64,000 nucleotides of DNA from Alteribacter aurantiacus DSM 18675 (lineage in GTDB: Bacteria; Bacillota; Bacilli; Bacillales; Salisediminibacteriaceae): the NCBI RefSeq assembly GCF_000429705.1, contig NZ_KE386942.1, forward strand, positions 1 to 64,000, read 5' to 3'. Made by a program: the position numbers and the translations under genes. Numbering within the stretch: position 1 is the stretch's first letter; every line of letters starts with the position of its first letter. Below the pieces are notes generated by a model. The model was given only the letters and a program-made list of their open reading frames with translations, searched no databases and had not been told where the DNA came from. This document shows, in pieces, positions 1-7,733 of this stretch.

Positions 1-250
1 GCCGCGGGCCCATCTCACAGTGTTAGGTAAAACCCAACTTTTACAAGGGAACCATGCGGTTCCTTTGATTATTCGGTATTAGCCCCGGTTTCCCGGAGTT
101 ATCCCAATCTGTGAGGCAGGTTGCCCACGTGTTACTCACCCGTCCGCCGCTGACGTCAGGGGAGCAAGCTCCCCATCAGTCCGCTCGACTTGCATGTATT
201 AGGCACGCCGCCAGCGTTCGTCCTGAGCCAGGATCAAACTCTCCATAGAA
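1..250 (-). rRNA. 16S ribosomal RNA, 5' end (partial)
   Basis: The reverse complement carries the conserved 16S start, including AGAGTTTGATCCTGGCTCAG followed by the usual GACGAACGCTGGCGGC block and the V1 region. The gene runs off the left edge, so only about the first 250 nt are present. The mature 5' end is placed near 250 by comparison with Bacillus 16S genes. In B. subtilis the neighbouring ygxA-ygzB-perR block lies beside rrnD, and the same junction is seen here. Confidence 0.97.
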
Positions 251-255
251 AGTTT

Positions 256-347
256 GATGTCTCTGACATCATGTCTTGCTTTATTGACGGGATAATGTGT
301 CATTATCCCACGTTTCGCTTGGCTTTTTGTTTAGTTTTCAAAGGTCA
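256..347 (-). promoter_or_regulatory. rRNA leader: boxA-like antitermination site and two hairpins
   Basis: On the minus strand the leader between promoter and 16S contains CCTTTGAAAACTAAAC (329-345), close to the Bacillus rrn boxA that loads NusB/NusE. It also contains a perfect 9-bp hairpin with a 3-nt loop (289-309) and a perfect 6-bp hairpin (256-270). Leader stems next to 16S commonly serve in RNA processing. That role is inferred. Confidence 0.7.
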
Positions 348-425
348 AATCGAAATTCCTGAACAATCAAAATCTTTCGTAGGAATTCGTTTTATTTTGT
401 CGCTTCGTTTTGCGGCGACTTTTAT

Positions 426-454
426 AATATACCATCGTGCGTTTTCCGTGTCAA
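426..454 (-). promoter_or_regulatory. rrn promoter P2 (sigma A)
   Basis: On the minus strand there is TTGACA (449-454), a 17-bp spacer and TATATT (426-431), a near-consensus sigma A promoter about 175 bp upstream of 16S. Confidence 0.85.
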
Positions 455-531
455 CAACTTTTTTAAATTGTTTTTTTCGGAAGTTTCCGTGGCACACTTC
501 AAAATCGCATCGCTCATTTGCGACGATATAA

Positions 532-561
532 AATGTACCACGATAAACTATTATACGTCAA
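532..561 (-). promoter_or_regulatory. rrn promoter P1 (probable)
   Basis: On the minus strand there is TTGACG (556-561), an 18-bp spacer and TACATT (532-537), upstream of the stronger P2. Tandem promoters are normal for Bacillus rrn operons. The -10 is weak, so the exact call is tentative. Confidence 0.55.
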
Positions 562-577
562 TAATATTTTTCTTTTT

Positions 578-1456
578 TTAAGAAAAAGTTTTTCCTACCT
601 CATAATAACGGTGATAAATCCCGTTTCCTTTTGTTTGAACTCTCACAACGTCAATGTATCCTTTCCTTACTAGAAACTCTAAAAGGATCGTTAAATCTAA
701 CGAGTATTCACTGACTTCCAAACTCGTTTTTAACTCCTCTATCGACCAAGGCTCACTTTTACTCGCCATAAGGTCTAGAAGGTGAGAACTTCCGAGACGG
801 GTTTTTGATGTAAGTTCAAATTCGTTTGCAATAAGAAGGAGTTCGAGTTTCTTTCCAATCGGCTCCTCCCCAGTTACAAGTTCTGAATATAGCTTGTGAA
901 TCTCGGGCTCGATTTGTTTGACCTGTTGCCAAACCGTCACTTCCGGATAGAAACCATGTTCAATGACGGATAGTCTCGCCAAGTGATGAAGGGCATGTAG
1001 AATCTGATTGTATGCATCCAGTTCATGGCCTGTGTTAAAAAGAGCTTTCCCATCAGTGAAGCGGCGAATAAGTTTTGCAAACTCCACTCCGATACGCAGT
1101 TTTCTTTCTTCTAATGGAAAGTCGAACATTTGCTCACGAAAGTCTTTAACGAACTCGTTACGGTCAAATAGTACCTTTCCATTCATCACCCAATCAAAGA
1201 CTCTGCGGTTGCTACTGTTAATCAGCCAGCTGTTTAGCTGCTCCGTATGAACGAGGTGCATCGCCACTTTGTCTCCGTTGTAGGTGTAATGCTTTGTTTC
1301 CCACATCGGTTTGTTCTCTGATACGATGACGAGTAAGACCACATCAAAATAGTCCGTTATCGCATCATTGTGATCCTTACTTTCCACCATCATGACACCT
1401 AATGTATGTAAGTCGCTTGTCCGATCCTGATATAACTGCCGTAAAAAATCATCCAT
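578..1456 (-). CDS. ygxA: Nucleotidyltransferase-like protein YgxA
   Basis: A 292-residue protein resembling B. subtilis YgxA, a nucleotidyltransferase-fold protein of unproven substrate. It has the family landmarks DYFDVVLLVIV near the N-terminus, RRVFDWVMNGKVLFDRNE, and LDAYNQILHALHHLARL followed by HGFYPEVTVWQQVKQIEPEI. The ATG at 1456 was chosen over an upstream TTG because AGGAGG sits about 8 nt before it and the homologue starts with a similar sequence. It lies between the rRNA operon and the divergent ygzB, as in B. subtilis. Function is known only at fold level. Confidence 0.85.
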   Translation of the reverse strand: MDDFLRQLYQDRTSDLHTLGVMMVESKDHNDAITDYFDVVLLVIVSENKPMWETKHYTYNGDKVAMHLVHTEQLNSWLINSSNRRVFDWVMNGKVLFDRNEFVKDFREQMFDFPLEERKLRIGVEFAKLIRRFTDGKALFNTGHELDAYNQILHALHHLARLSVIEHGFYPEVTVWQQVKQIEPEIHKLYSELVTGEEPIGKKLELLLIANEFELTSKTRLGSSHLLDLMASKSEPWSIEELKTSLEVSEYSLDLTILLEFLVRKGYIDVVRVQTKGNGIYHRYYEVGKTFS

Positions 1457-1601
1457 TGTAATGCCTCCTGCCTCTAAATATGAACCTGTTGCTTTAAGTA
1501 AGTTCGACGATGATAGTAAAATCCCTTCTCTGTTTTCGTATCCAATAAATTCTGACAAATCAATGAACTTCTCTTTCTTATAGTCCTATAGAAATAAGGT
1601 G

Positions 1602-1610
1602 TGCTATACT
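1602..1610 (+). promoter_or_regulatory. Extended -10 promoter of ygzB
   Basis: TGCTATACT forms an extended -10 element (TGN plus TATACT) about 26 bp before the ygzB start. No convincing -35 is visible, which is acceptable for this promoter class. Confidence 0.5.
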
Positions 1611-1635
1611 CAATCTTTAGGAGGGATCGAACTCT

Positions 1636-1986
1636 ATGGCAGCTAAATATTCGAGTAAGATAAATAAGATACGTTCGTTTGCACTGATCCTCGTGTTTGC
1701 TGGGATCATTATTATGTATCTAGGTCTATTCTTTCAATCAAGTCCATTACTTATGACATTGTTTATGCTTCTCGGTTTTCTCGCAATTATCGGAAGTACG
1801 GTTACATACTTTTGGATTGGGATGCTCTCTACAAAGACGGTACAAGTCATGTGCCCGAATTGTGAGCGTACCACAAAAGTACTGGGCCGAGTTGATGCAT
1901 GTATGTACTGCGACGAGCCCTTAACAATGGATAAGAGTCTTGAAGGTAAAGAGTTTGACGAAGCATACAACCATAAAAAGAAGTAA
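1636..1986 (+). CDS. ygzB: YgzB family membrane protein
   Basis: A 116-residue protein with two predicted membrane helices (about residues 13-32 and 38-62). A cytoplasmic tail carries two CxxC pairs (MCPNCERT and ACMYCDEP), which look like a small zinc ribbon. This is the DUF2614/YgzB arrangement, and in B. subtilis ygzB also lies between ygxA and perR. The start has an AGGAGG ribosome-binding site. A strong intrinsic terminator follows. No function is established. Confidence 0.85.
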   Translation: MAAKYSSKINKIRSFALILVFAGIIIMYLGLFFQSSPLLMTLFMLLGFLAIIGSTVTYFWIGMLSTKTVQVMCPNCERTTKVLGRVDACMYCDEPLTMDKSLEGKEFDEAYNHKKK

Positions 1987-1995
1987 CAACCCACA

Positions 1996-2034
1996 ACACT
2001 GGGTGACTCAAAAAGAGTCGCCCAGTGTTTTTTT
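1996..2034 (+). terminator. Intrinsic terminator of ygzB
   Basis: A 15-bp stem (1996-2010 with 2016-2030, one G-T wobble), a 5-nt loop and a run of T, directly after the ygzB stop. Confidence 0.9.
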
Positions 2035-2171
2035 GTGCATGATTCCTTCATACTAATGATTATCACTGCTGTACGCTAAGCTATTCGCTTCTCATCCTTT
2101 TAACAATATCTCCACAGTAAATACGAGCATACCACCTTCGCTCAATCTTCTATAAAGCAACCAAAAAATAT

Positions 2172-2209
2172 ATAAAGAAAAGAAGCTGGGACCTAAGTCC
2201 TGCAGCTTC
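2172..2209 (-). terminator. Intrinsic terminator of perR
   Basis: On the minus strand GAAGCTG...GGAC, loop TTAG and GTCC...CAGCTTC are followed by TTTTCTTT. The hairpin begins immediately after the perR stop codon. Confidence 0.85.
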
Positions 2210-2644
2210 CTAATGTTTGTGCTTTTGACAATCCGGACATGTACCGTAAATCTCCATGCGGTGATGCTTCACTTTGAAATGCGTTACGTGCTCTGCTAGT
2301 GTTTCCACTTCGTTTAGTCCTGGATAGTGAAAATCGACGATCTTACCGCAATCTTCGCAGATAACGTGATAGTGATCTGTTGTGTTGCTATCGAATCTGC
2401 TGGAAGAGTCACCATAAGTCAATTCACGCACCAGACCTGCATCTTTAAAAACACGAAGGTTATTGTAGACCGTGGCCACGCTCATGTTAGGGAATTTCCC
2501 TTCTAGCGCTTTGTAGATATCATCCGCAGTGGGATGGGATTTGGCATCGAAAAGAAATTCAAGAATAGCATGGCGTTGAGGTGTCATACGTACTTTCGTA
2601 CTTTTTAAAGATTGCAAGGCTTCTTGCAGTCGTTGGTTTTCCAT
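2210..2644 (-). CDS. perR: Peroxide-responsive repressor PerR
   Basis: A 144-residue Fur-family metalloregulator very similar to B. subtilis PerR. It has a winged-helix DNA-binding half (MTPQRHAILEFL, HPTADDIYKALEGKFPNMSVATVYNN) and a metal-sensing half with the regulatory His/Asp ligands (SRFDSNTTDHYHVICEDCG). The structural zinc site comes from CEDCG and CPDC. PerR senses H2O2 by oxidation of its Fe-coordinating histidines and represses catalase, Fur, heme genes and itself. The ATG at 2644 was chosen for its AGAGGTG ribosome-binding site. A PerR-box-like site covers its promoter, so autoregulation is likely. Confidence 0.95.
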   Translation of the reverse strand: MENQRLQEALQSLKSTKVRMTPQRHAILEFLFDAKSHPTADDIYKALEGKFPNMSVATVYNNLRVFKDAGLVRELTYGDSSSRFDSNTTDHYHVICEDCGKIVDFHYPGLNEVETLAEHVTHFKVKHHRMEIYGTCPDCQKHKH

Positions 2645-2685
2645 CTTCAACACCTCTTCCAAAAAGCATTCTTACTTTATAATAT

Positions 2686-2723
2686 TTACAATTAGTATAA
2701 CGAATGCTAACAAAGTTTGTCAA
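2686..2723 (-). promoter_or_regulatory. perR promoter with PerR box
   Basis: On the minus strand TTGACA (2718-2723), an 18-bp spacer and TATACT (2694-2699) form a sigma A promoter. TTATACTAATTGTAA (2686-2700) overlaps the -10. It matches the PerR 7-1-7 box TTATAATNATTATAA at 12 of 14 defined bases, consistent with the autoregulation known for B. subtilis perR. Confidence 0.75.
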
Positions 2724-2732
2724 TGAATAGGG

Positions 2733-3044
2733 TTACTTTGGTTTATTTTGAAAGGCAGCGAGGAGCGGCAGACTATCTTTGGCTTCTACGACAAATGACG
2801 TAAACCGGCTATCTACATCCTTCGCCTTTCCTTTTTTCTTTTCGTGATCCGTACAAATGGTTTTCATACTTTCACGAAGCGCCTCTACATCACCATCATC
2901 TACGCCGAGAAGAAACGTGGTATTTCCCTTTTTCAAAAATCCTCCGCTACTTGCCAGTTCAGTCATGCGGTAGCCTTTATCTTTAAGTCCTTTTTCCATT
3001 GCATCACTATAGCGGTTATGGACAATACATACCACTAGCTTCAT
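2733..3044 (-). CDS. PII-like cyclic-di-AMP receptor family protein (DarA paralogue)
   Basis: A 103-residue protein with the DarA/YaaQ signature: a start resembling MKLIVAVV, then the central block SGGFLKKGNTTFLLGV. In DarA (109 residues) this GGFL..GNTTF stretch forms part of the c-di-AMP pocket of a trimeric PII-like fold. The C-terminal half diverges from DarA and the usual Gly-rich strand is not obvious, so ligand binding is inferred. The canonical darA lies elsewhere in B. subtilis, so this may be a second family member. It is 28 bp downstream of the hydroxyacid dehydrogenase gene, probably in one transcript. Confidence 0.75.
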   Translation of the reverse strand: MKLVVCIVHNRYSDAMEKGLKDKGYRMTELASSGGFLKKGNTTFLLGVDDGDVEALRESMKTICTDHEKKKGKAKDVDSRFTSFVVEAKDSLPLLAAFQNKPK

Positions 3045-3072
3045 CTTCGTTCTCCCCTATCTTCATAGTACT

Positions 3073-4023
3073 TTAATACCCGCGAGCGGGGTCAACTTTA
3101 TTTTGATAATTCGTTCCTTTATTAAGATATACCTTTAAATTAGTCTTAAAAATGCCGATTGCCCTCGGCTGATACTCTGGTGATATGCCGGAAAGATGAG
3201 GTGTTACCGTTACGTCTTCTCGTTTCCAAAACGGATGACCTTTCGGAAGCGGTTCTGTCTCAAACACATCTAGAACGGCGTGAGCAATCTCGTTATTGTT
3301 AAGAGCGTCGATTAATATCTCTTCTCTCGTGACTGTTCCTCTGCCGATATTGATAAAGACTGCGTCTTTTTTCATCGTTTTAAACGATTCCCCTGTTAAG
3401 AGGCCGTCTGTTTCTTTTGTATGAGGAAGAACAGAAACAACATAATCTGATTGTGATAAAAGCTTATTGCATTCATCGTATGTGACAATTGTATCAAAAT
3501 AAGATCGACTCTCGCCACTGCGGTTTAAACCGATTGTGGTCATCCCGAAGGCTTTCGAGAGCCTAGCAACCTCACTTCCAATTGCGCCGGCCCCTAAGAT
3601 CCCTACTGTTTTTCCATTTAGTTCAGTCATCGTTAGTTTACGAGACCACACTTCGTCTTGTTCCTGTTTGATGATTCCTTTTGTTTGTCTTGATACTTGA
3701 AGCATCATGGCTAAGGTATACTCGGCCATTGGAGTGGCATGAATCCCTCTCGCATTTGTTACAAGGATGTCTTTTTCCTCAATGGCGTTAAACGGCATCT
3801 TTTCCATACCTGCTGAAATGACCATGATCCATTTTAACTGCTTGGCTTGTTTGATATGTTTATCGGTTAGATCTTCTCCATAAGTGATGATCGCATCCGC
3901 TGTGGAGAGCTCTTGTTCCGCTTCTTCTATAGATGTGTTAAAGGAAAACGTTACGTTCGGGAATGAAGCTACAAGGTCTTCCCGAAGGTCTCTTCTTATT
4001 TTCGCTGTGGTCACAATTTTCAT
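3073..4023 (-). CDS. D-isomer-specific 2-hydroxyacid dehydrogenase
   Basis: A 316-residue NAD(P)-dependent dehydrogenase that reversibly reduces a 2-oxoacid to a D-2-hydroxyacid. It has the dinucleotide motif GILGAGAIGSEVA at about residues 141-153. The catalytic set is Arg in NIGRGTV, Glu in FETEPLP and His in TPHLSG. The length is usual for the glyoxylate/hydroxypyruvate reductase branch, but the substrate cannot be read from the sequence. There is no C-terminal ACT domain, so it is not a full SerA. It precedes the PII-like gene by 28 bp on the same strand. Confidence 0.85.
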   Translation of the reverse strand: MKIVTTAKIRRDLREDLVASFPNVTFSFNTSIEEAEQELSTADAIITYGEDLTDKHIKQAKQLKWIMVISAGMEKMPFNAIEEKDILVTNARGIHATPMAEYTLAMMLQVSRQTKGIIKQEQDEVWSRKLTMTELNGKTVGILGAGAIGSEVARLSKAFGMTTIGLNRSGESRSYFDTIVTYDECNKLLSQSDYVVSVLPHTKETDGLLTGESFKTMKKDAVFINIGRGTVTREEILIDALNNNEIAHAVLDVFETEPLPKGHPFWKREDVTVTPHLSGISPEYQPRAIGIFKTNLKVYLNKGTNYQNKVDPARGY

Positions 4024-4139
4024 AAGGCTTGGCTCCTTCTTTCGTTTCTATAAATGTTATCACACATTGAAATACTGCCTCAATTGAACTCTTATACTCT
4101 CTCTTTAAAAACTATTCTTTCATATTAGATACCATTTGG

Positions 4140-4412
4140 TCGTAGTGTGTGAGAAGTCAGTTCGGGTGTATCCGGATTGTCCTTCCCTTTCCTTGAAACG
4201 TTGGGCCCATCAGAATGATGGCAGGGGCTACGCTCAATTCAACGTCGAATAAGAAGGGAAAGATCACCCCTTTATTGGGGGCATTGGCTCTGCTCGCTGC
4301 GCGGGTGTTTGCAAGTGCCCCAAACACCCTTCAAGACACAGCAGCGGCTCCGCTCAATGCATCGTCGATTAGGTAGGCAGAGGGAAGAACGCCCTTGCCT
4401 ACCTAATCGACT
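4140..4412. repeat. Palindrome-rich intergenic region with two related units
   Basis: No gene is seen between 4024 and 4535. Two similar segments, each with the pattern GGCTnCGCTCAAT...CGTCGA, occur at about 4228-4262 and 4346-4385. The second is part of a strong hairpin: GTCGATTAGGTAGGCA (4364-4379) pairs with 4396-4411, with an inner GGG/CCC step. A small CCCC/GGGG hairpin lies at about 4266-4280. Neither T-run position nor coding content explains the large stem. Confidence 0.6.
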
Positions 4413-4442
4413 AAAAAAAGAGCGAGACTCTAGAGTCTCGCT
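4413..4442 (-). terminator. Intrinsic terminator downstream of the aminopeptidase gene
   Basis: A perfect 22-bp palindrome (4421-4442, AGCGAGACTC and its complement) is followed on the minus strand by TCTTTTTTT. It is about 95 bp beyond the aminopeptidase stop. Confidence 0.8.
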
Positions 4443-4535
4443 TGCAATTTATATTATTGAAGAGGGATTGGGATCACCTATACTTAAATACTATGCGGTA
4501 ATTTAAATGTGGTCTGGTCAAGTGCCCTTAAGGGC

Positions 4536-5645
4536 TTATTTTAATTTATCCGGGTTTAGCCCTTTTAGTTCTTCAAGAACAAATTCCCCGTCTTTACGTA
4601 CGAGCACATCATCGAAGTAGATCTCTCCTCCACCATATTCCGGTCGTTGGATGAGGACCATATCCCAATGAACGGACGAGCGGTTGCCGTTATCCGCATC
4701 TTCATACGCTTCTCCTGGTGTGAAATGGAGACTGCCTCCGATTTTTTCATCAAATAAAATATCGCCCATGGGATCGAGAATGTATGGGTTTACCCCAATA
4801 GCAAATTCGCCTGCATAACGAGCTCCTTCGTCCGTGTTCAAGATATCTTCAAGCTTTTCTTTTTGATCAGCCTCAACCGAAACGATCTGGCCATCTTTGA
4901 ACGTGAGGCTTACGTTATTGTACGTTACCCCGCGATACGGACACGGCGTGTTGAACGTAATCGTGCCATTTACACTGTCTTTAACCGGGGCCGTGTATAT
5001 CTCACCGTCGGGAATGTTCGCTTCACCCGCGCACGGAACGACGGGGATATCTTTAATCGAAAAAGATAAGTCTGTGTCCGGTCCGGTAATACGAACACGG
5101 TCCGTTTTTTCCATTAGGGACTTTAACGGAGCGAACGCTTTTTCCATCTTCTTATAATCAGCGGTACACACGTCGAGTAAGAAATCGGTGAACGCTTTTG
5201 TACTCATGCCCGCTTTTTGGGCAAGGCCTGGTGTCGGGTAATTCAATAAAACCCAACGACGGTTGTTTATGTAAAACTCTTGTACAGGTTTGAACACTTC
5301 ACCTCGAAGACGGAATTTCTCACTCGGAACTTCAGCCATTTCCGCATCGTTTTCTTCTGCGATGATTGCAATCACTGCATCAATATCTTTATACCTTTGG
5401 AGTGCCCATTTCGCTTGTGTTTCCAACTGTTCTTTTTCGCAACCCATATTTAAGTGTCTGCCTAGTTCGTCGTCTATGAGCTCGATATATGGGTAGGCTT
5501 GTCTGTCGTATGAACGGTCAATCAGTTCAGCCATAAGGGGTTTGGTTGTATGGTGCCCTGTGATTAGTACTCGCTCTCCTTCCTTTATACGAATGGAATG
5601 GTCCAATAATACGTCAGCTAACTGTCCAATTCTCGGGTCATTCAT
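4536..5645 (-). CDS. M29 family metallo-aminopeptidase (AmpS-like)
   Basis: A 369-residue protein of the thermophilic aminopeptidase family M29, cytoplasmic exopeptidases that need divalent metals. Family landmarks include GEANIPDGEIYTAPVKDS with metal-binding Glu, TDEGARYAGEFAIGVNP, and GGSLHFTPGEAY...SSVHWDM with His and Asp ligands near the C-terminus. The ATG at 5645 was chosen for its AAGGAGAG site; the longer reading frame adds an unrelated hydrophobic stretch. The start overlaps the stop of the upstream membrane-protein gene by 8 bp, so the two are probably translationally coupled. Confidence 0.9.
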   Translation of the reverse strand: MNDPRIGQLADVLLDHSIRIKEGERVLITGHHTTKPLMAELIDRSYDRQAYPYIELIDDELGRHLNMGCEKEQLETQAKWALQRYKDIDAVIAIIAEENDAEMAEVPSEKFRLRGEVFKPVQEFYINNRRWVLLNYPTPGLAQKAGMSTKAFTDFLLDVCTADYKKMEKAFAPLKSLMEKTDRVRITGPDTDLSFSIKDIPVVPCAGEANIPDGEIYTAPVKDSVNGTITFNTPCPYRGVTYNNVSLTFKDGQIVSVEADQKEKLEDILNTDEGARYAGEFAIGVNPYILDPMGDILFDEKIGGSLHFTPGEAYEDADNGNRSSVHWDMVLIQRPEYGGGEIYFDDVLVRKDGEFVLEELKGLNPDKLK

Positions 5646-6126
5646 GTTCGATCTCTCCTTCTTGTTGGCTGTCAAATAGTTCATTGGGAAGCTGAAAATG
5701 AAAGTTGTGATCACCAATTTCACCATTGATCTTCCAGGCTAGTTTAACCGAAGCGTGAACAAGATCACTCATCATAGCGTAATCTTCTTCTACACAAAAG
5801 TCGCACACTTCTTTGTAGGTAATCACACCGTCAAAATCATCCATGTCCAAGTCTTGATAATAAAAACTGCCCAACGGCCCATACACTGTAACAAACGTTT
5901 CAAATGCTTCAATTTCGTTAGCATTGTCTTCTGTATATTCCGCTGTGAAACCTAGTTCCAGTTCCTCTTCTTCGTAATTCGCAAACATCGTAAAAGCCCA
6001 TGGGATATCAAAGTAATCAGTTGTCGACGACCAGTCAGGTTCAGGTTCTTCTTTAGGTTCTTGAAAAACAAGTAATGCTCCACCGATGATCGCAGCGATC
6101 ACGAGTAAAGGGATGTATTGTTTCAT
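5638..6126 (-). CDS. Membrane-anchored CxxC protein, copy 1 (unknown function)
   Basis: I do not recognise this 162-residue protein. It begins with a single N-terminal helix (about residues 4-21, IPLLVIAAIIGGALLVF) and then an acidic domain that should lie outside the membrane. A CxxC motif (CDFC, residues 108-111) follows the block DMDDFDGVITYK. It is a clear paralogue of the gene at 7072-7599: the anchor, the GLG/PLG..YY block, the FDG.I.Y block and CxxC all correspond. The start at 6126 has AAAGGAGAA. It is divergent from the lipoprotein gene at 6275 and overlaps the aminopeptidase start. Confidence 0.75.
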   Translation of the reverse strand: MKQYIPLLVIAAIIGGALLVFQEPKEEPEPDWSSTTDYFDIPWAFTMFANYEEEELELGFTAEYTEDNANEIEAFETFVTVYGPLGSFYYQDLDMDDFDGVITYKEVCDFCVEEDYAMMSDLVHASVKLAWKINGEIGDHNFHFQLPNELFDSQQEGEIEHE

Positions 6127-6274
6127 CGATTGATTCTCCTTTTCTTCCACTCGTACCTATCGTATCAAAAGTTTACTTCTTTTTGATGGATTTTTCTTAT
6201 TTTTCCAAAAGTCATTTCGTGATACGATAAATGGAAGAAGAACACTTTTTTAAGCCCGACTAAAGGAGATTTTC

Positions 6275-7051
6275 ATGAAGTCCACATACATATTCTTGAT
6301 TCTTGCTTGTTTTCTAATCGGTTGTTCTACCGAATCGGATACGATCAGTGGAACTACGATCGGTCAAACGGACAATCCGTTTATGTTTATTCTATTTAAA
6401 GAAGATTCTAAAAACGGCGACACATACGATCCACTTACTATCGGCACATATGGAGAGTACGAGCTTGATGAGGACGATTATCACGTGGAGGCATACTTGA
6501 TTTATGTTACTGATCAAACAAGAATGATGGCTAGGCGAGGAGAGGAGTTGGTTCCTTTCGCAGAAGAGGAAGATGTGTTGGGGCGCATCAGCTTTCAGTT
6601 TTCCAATTTCAAGTTCGACGTTGATGTAACAGTGAAAGAACCCTTCGAGTCGACAGGAAAAGGAAAGCAGATGACTCCTTCCGCTTATAGTTGGAACTTG
6701 ATTCCCGTCTACACAGCCGAAGAGATTATTGTTACTCAACCAACCAAAGAAGAGCTGATATCACAAGTAATTTACGATGGAGATATGGATTTCCTTACTG
6801 TGATTGAATTTTCCGATGACCCCTTTACTATTGAAAGCCACTACATGGCAGGAGAAGCATTTTGGGAGCTAGGCAATTTTAACCGCTCTGTTTTTTATAC
6901 GAGAGCGAGCACAAAAGAAAACCAACTCTTGTTTGACCAAGCCATCGACTCATTTCCGACCTTCCTTGTGTTTAACAGAGATGGGGTGGTTTTTGAAGGG
7001 AAAAGCGAGGACGAGACGGTCTCATTTATTCAGAGCTCTGAATTAGAATAA
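6275..7051 (+). CDS. Lipoprotein with thioredoxin-like C-terminus, copy 1
   Basis: A 258-residue acidic lipoprotein. The signal peptide ends in the lipobox LIGC, with Cys17 as the lipidated residue. The last 45 or so residues (FDQAIDSFPTFLVFNRDGVVFEGKSEDET) resemble the end of a thioredoxin fold, including a Pro placed like the cis-proline, but there is no CxxC pair. The middle carries VEAYLIYVTDQTR, shared with the paralogue at 7734-8558. It is divergent from the CxxC protein gene at 5638-6126. Function is unknown; a redox or chaperone role on the cell surface is only a guess from the fold. Confidence 0.7.
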   Translation: MKSTYIFLILACFLIGCSTESDTISGTTIGQTDNPFMFILFKEDSKNGDTYDPLTIGTYGEYELDEDDYHVEAYLIYVTDQTRMMARRGEELVPFAEEEDVLGRISFQFSNFKFDVDVTVKEPFESTGKGKQMTPSAYSWNLIPVYTAEEIIVTQPTKEELISQVIYDGDMDFLTVIEFSDDPFTIESHYMAGEAFWELGNFNRSVFYTRASTKENQLLFDQAIDSFPTFLVFNRDGVVFEGKSEDETVSFIQSSELE

Positions 7052-7053
7052 AA

Positions 7054-7091
7054 TAAAAAGAGGCTGCCCGTCTAGTCGGCAGCCTCTTCTT
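7054..7091. terminator. Bidirectional terminator
   Basis: GAGGCTGCC (7060-7068) pairs with GGCAGCCTC (7078-7086). T-rich tracts follow on both strands. The right arm overlaps the last codons of the minus-strand gene. Confidence 0.85.
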
Positions 7092-7599
7092 CCATGTCTT
7101 CCATAATCGCATCAAGCATGTAGTCCGAATAAGAAAAGTACTCTCTCGCTACGTGGATTTCTTCTTCAGTTTCCCAATAGATCACAAAGTCCCCTTCTTG
7201 GTGATGCCTGTATATTTCGGAATCCATATCGGTATCAGGATCTTCACCATCCCTTTGACAAAAGTTGCATTCCGTTCGATAAATGATTTCTCCGTCGAAC
7301 TGATCCACATCCAACTGCTGGTCGTAATATCCTCCCAGACCGTTCATACTACTGTAAAAAAATTCGTATGCGCGTATATCAGAAGGGTCACCCATGTAGG
7401 TAAGCTTTACTCCCACGTCCGGTACATTCCCCTCTCCATGGTCTGCAAAAAGCTCCACTTCCCAATCGGTCGTATCATGAAGAGAGATGTGTTGAGAGTG
7501 ATAAGGATCGAACACAACCTCTTCTGCCGGGTCCTGAAAAAACAACAGTGCCCCGCCTACAAGGGCCGCAATAATAATAAATGGCATCGCTTGTTTCAT
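7072..7599 (-). CDS. Membrane-anchored CxxC protein, copy 2 (unknown function)
   Basis: A 175-residue paralogue of the 5638-6126 product. The N-terminal anchor MKQAMPFIIIAALVGGALLF matches copy 1 closely. It shares GLGGYYDQQLDVDQFDGEIIY and a CxxC motif (CNFC, residues 111-114). Compared with copy 1 the region after CxxC is longer and very acidic. The start at 7599 has GGAGGAAG. It is divergent from the second lipoprotein gene, so the same two-gene arrangement is repeated. Confidence 0.75.
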   Translation of the reverse strand: MKQAMPFIIIAALVGGALLFFQDPAEEVVFDPYHSQHISLHDTTDWEVELFADHGEGNVPDVGVKLTYMGDPSDIRAYEFFYSSMNGLGGYYDQQLDVDQFDGEIIYRTECNFCQRDGEDPDTDMDSEIYRHHQEGDFVIYWETEEEIHVAREYFSYSDYMLDAIMEDMEEEAAD

Positions 7600-7733
7600 A
7601 GAATCTTCCTCCATTCGAACAAACGTCTTAGATTAAGTGTACCAAAAAGAATTGTAAATTGTATGTATTTTTCCAAAATTAACAATATTCATGTTACGAT
7701 TAAGGAAAGACATGGTGTGGGAGTGGAACGAAA

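Noticed and set aside
190..531. Open frame of 113 codons on the plus strand over the 16S start and rrn promoters
   Set aside because: It lies antisense to rRNA and its leader, has no ribosome-binding site and no protein-like composition.
4516..4540. GCCCTTAAGGGC palindrome as terminator of the aminopeptidase gene
   Set aside because: On the minus strand it is not followed by a T tract; the hairpin at 4421-4442 fits better.
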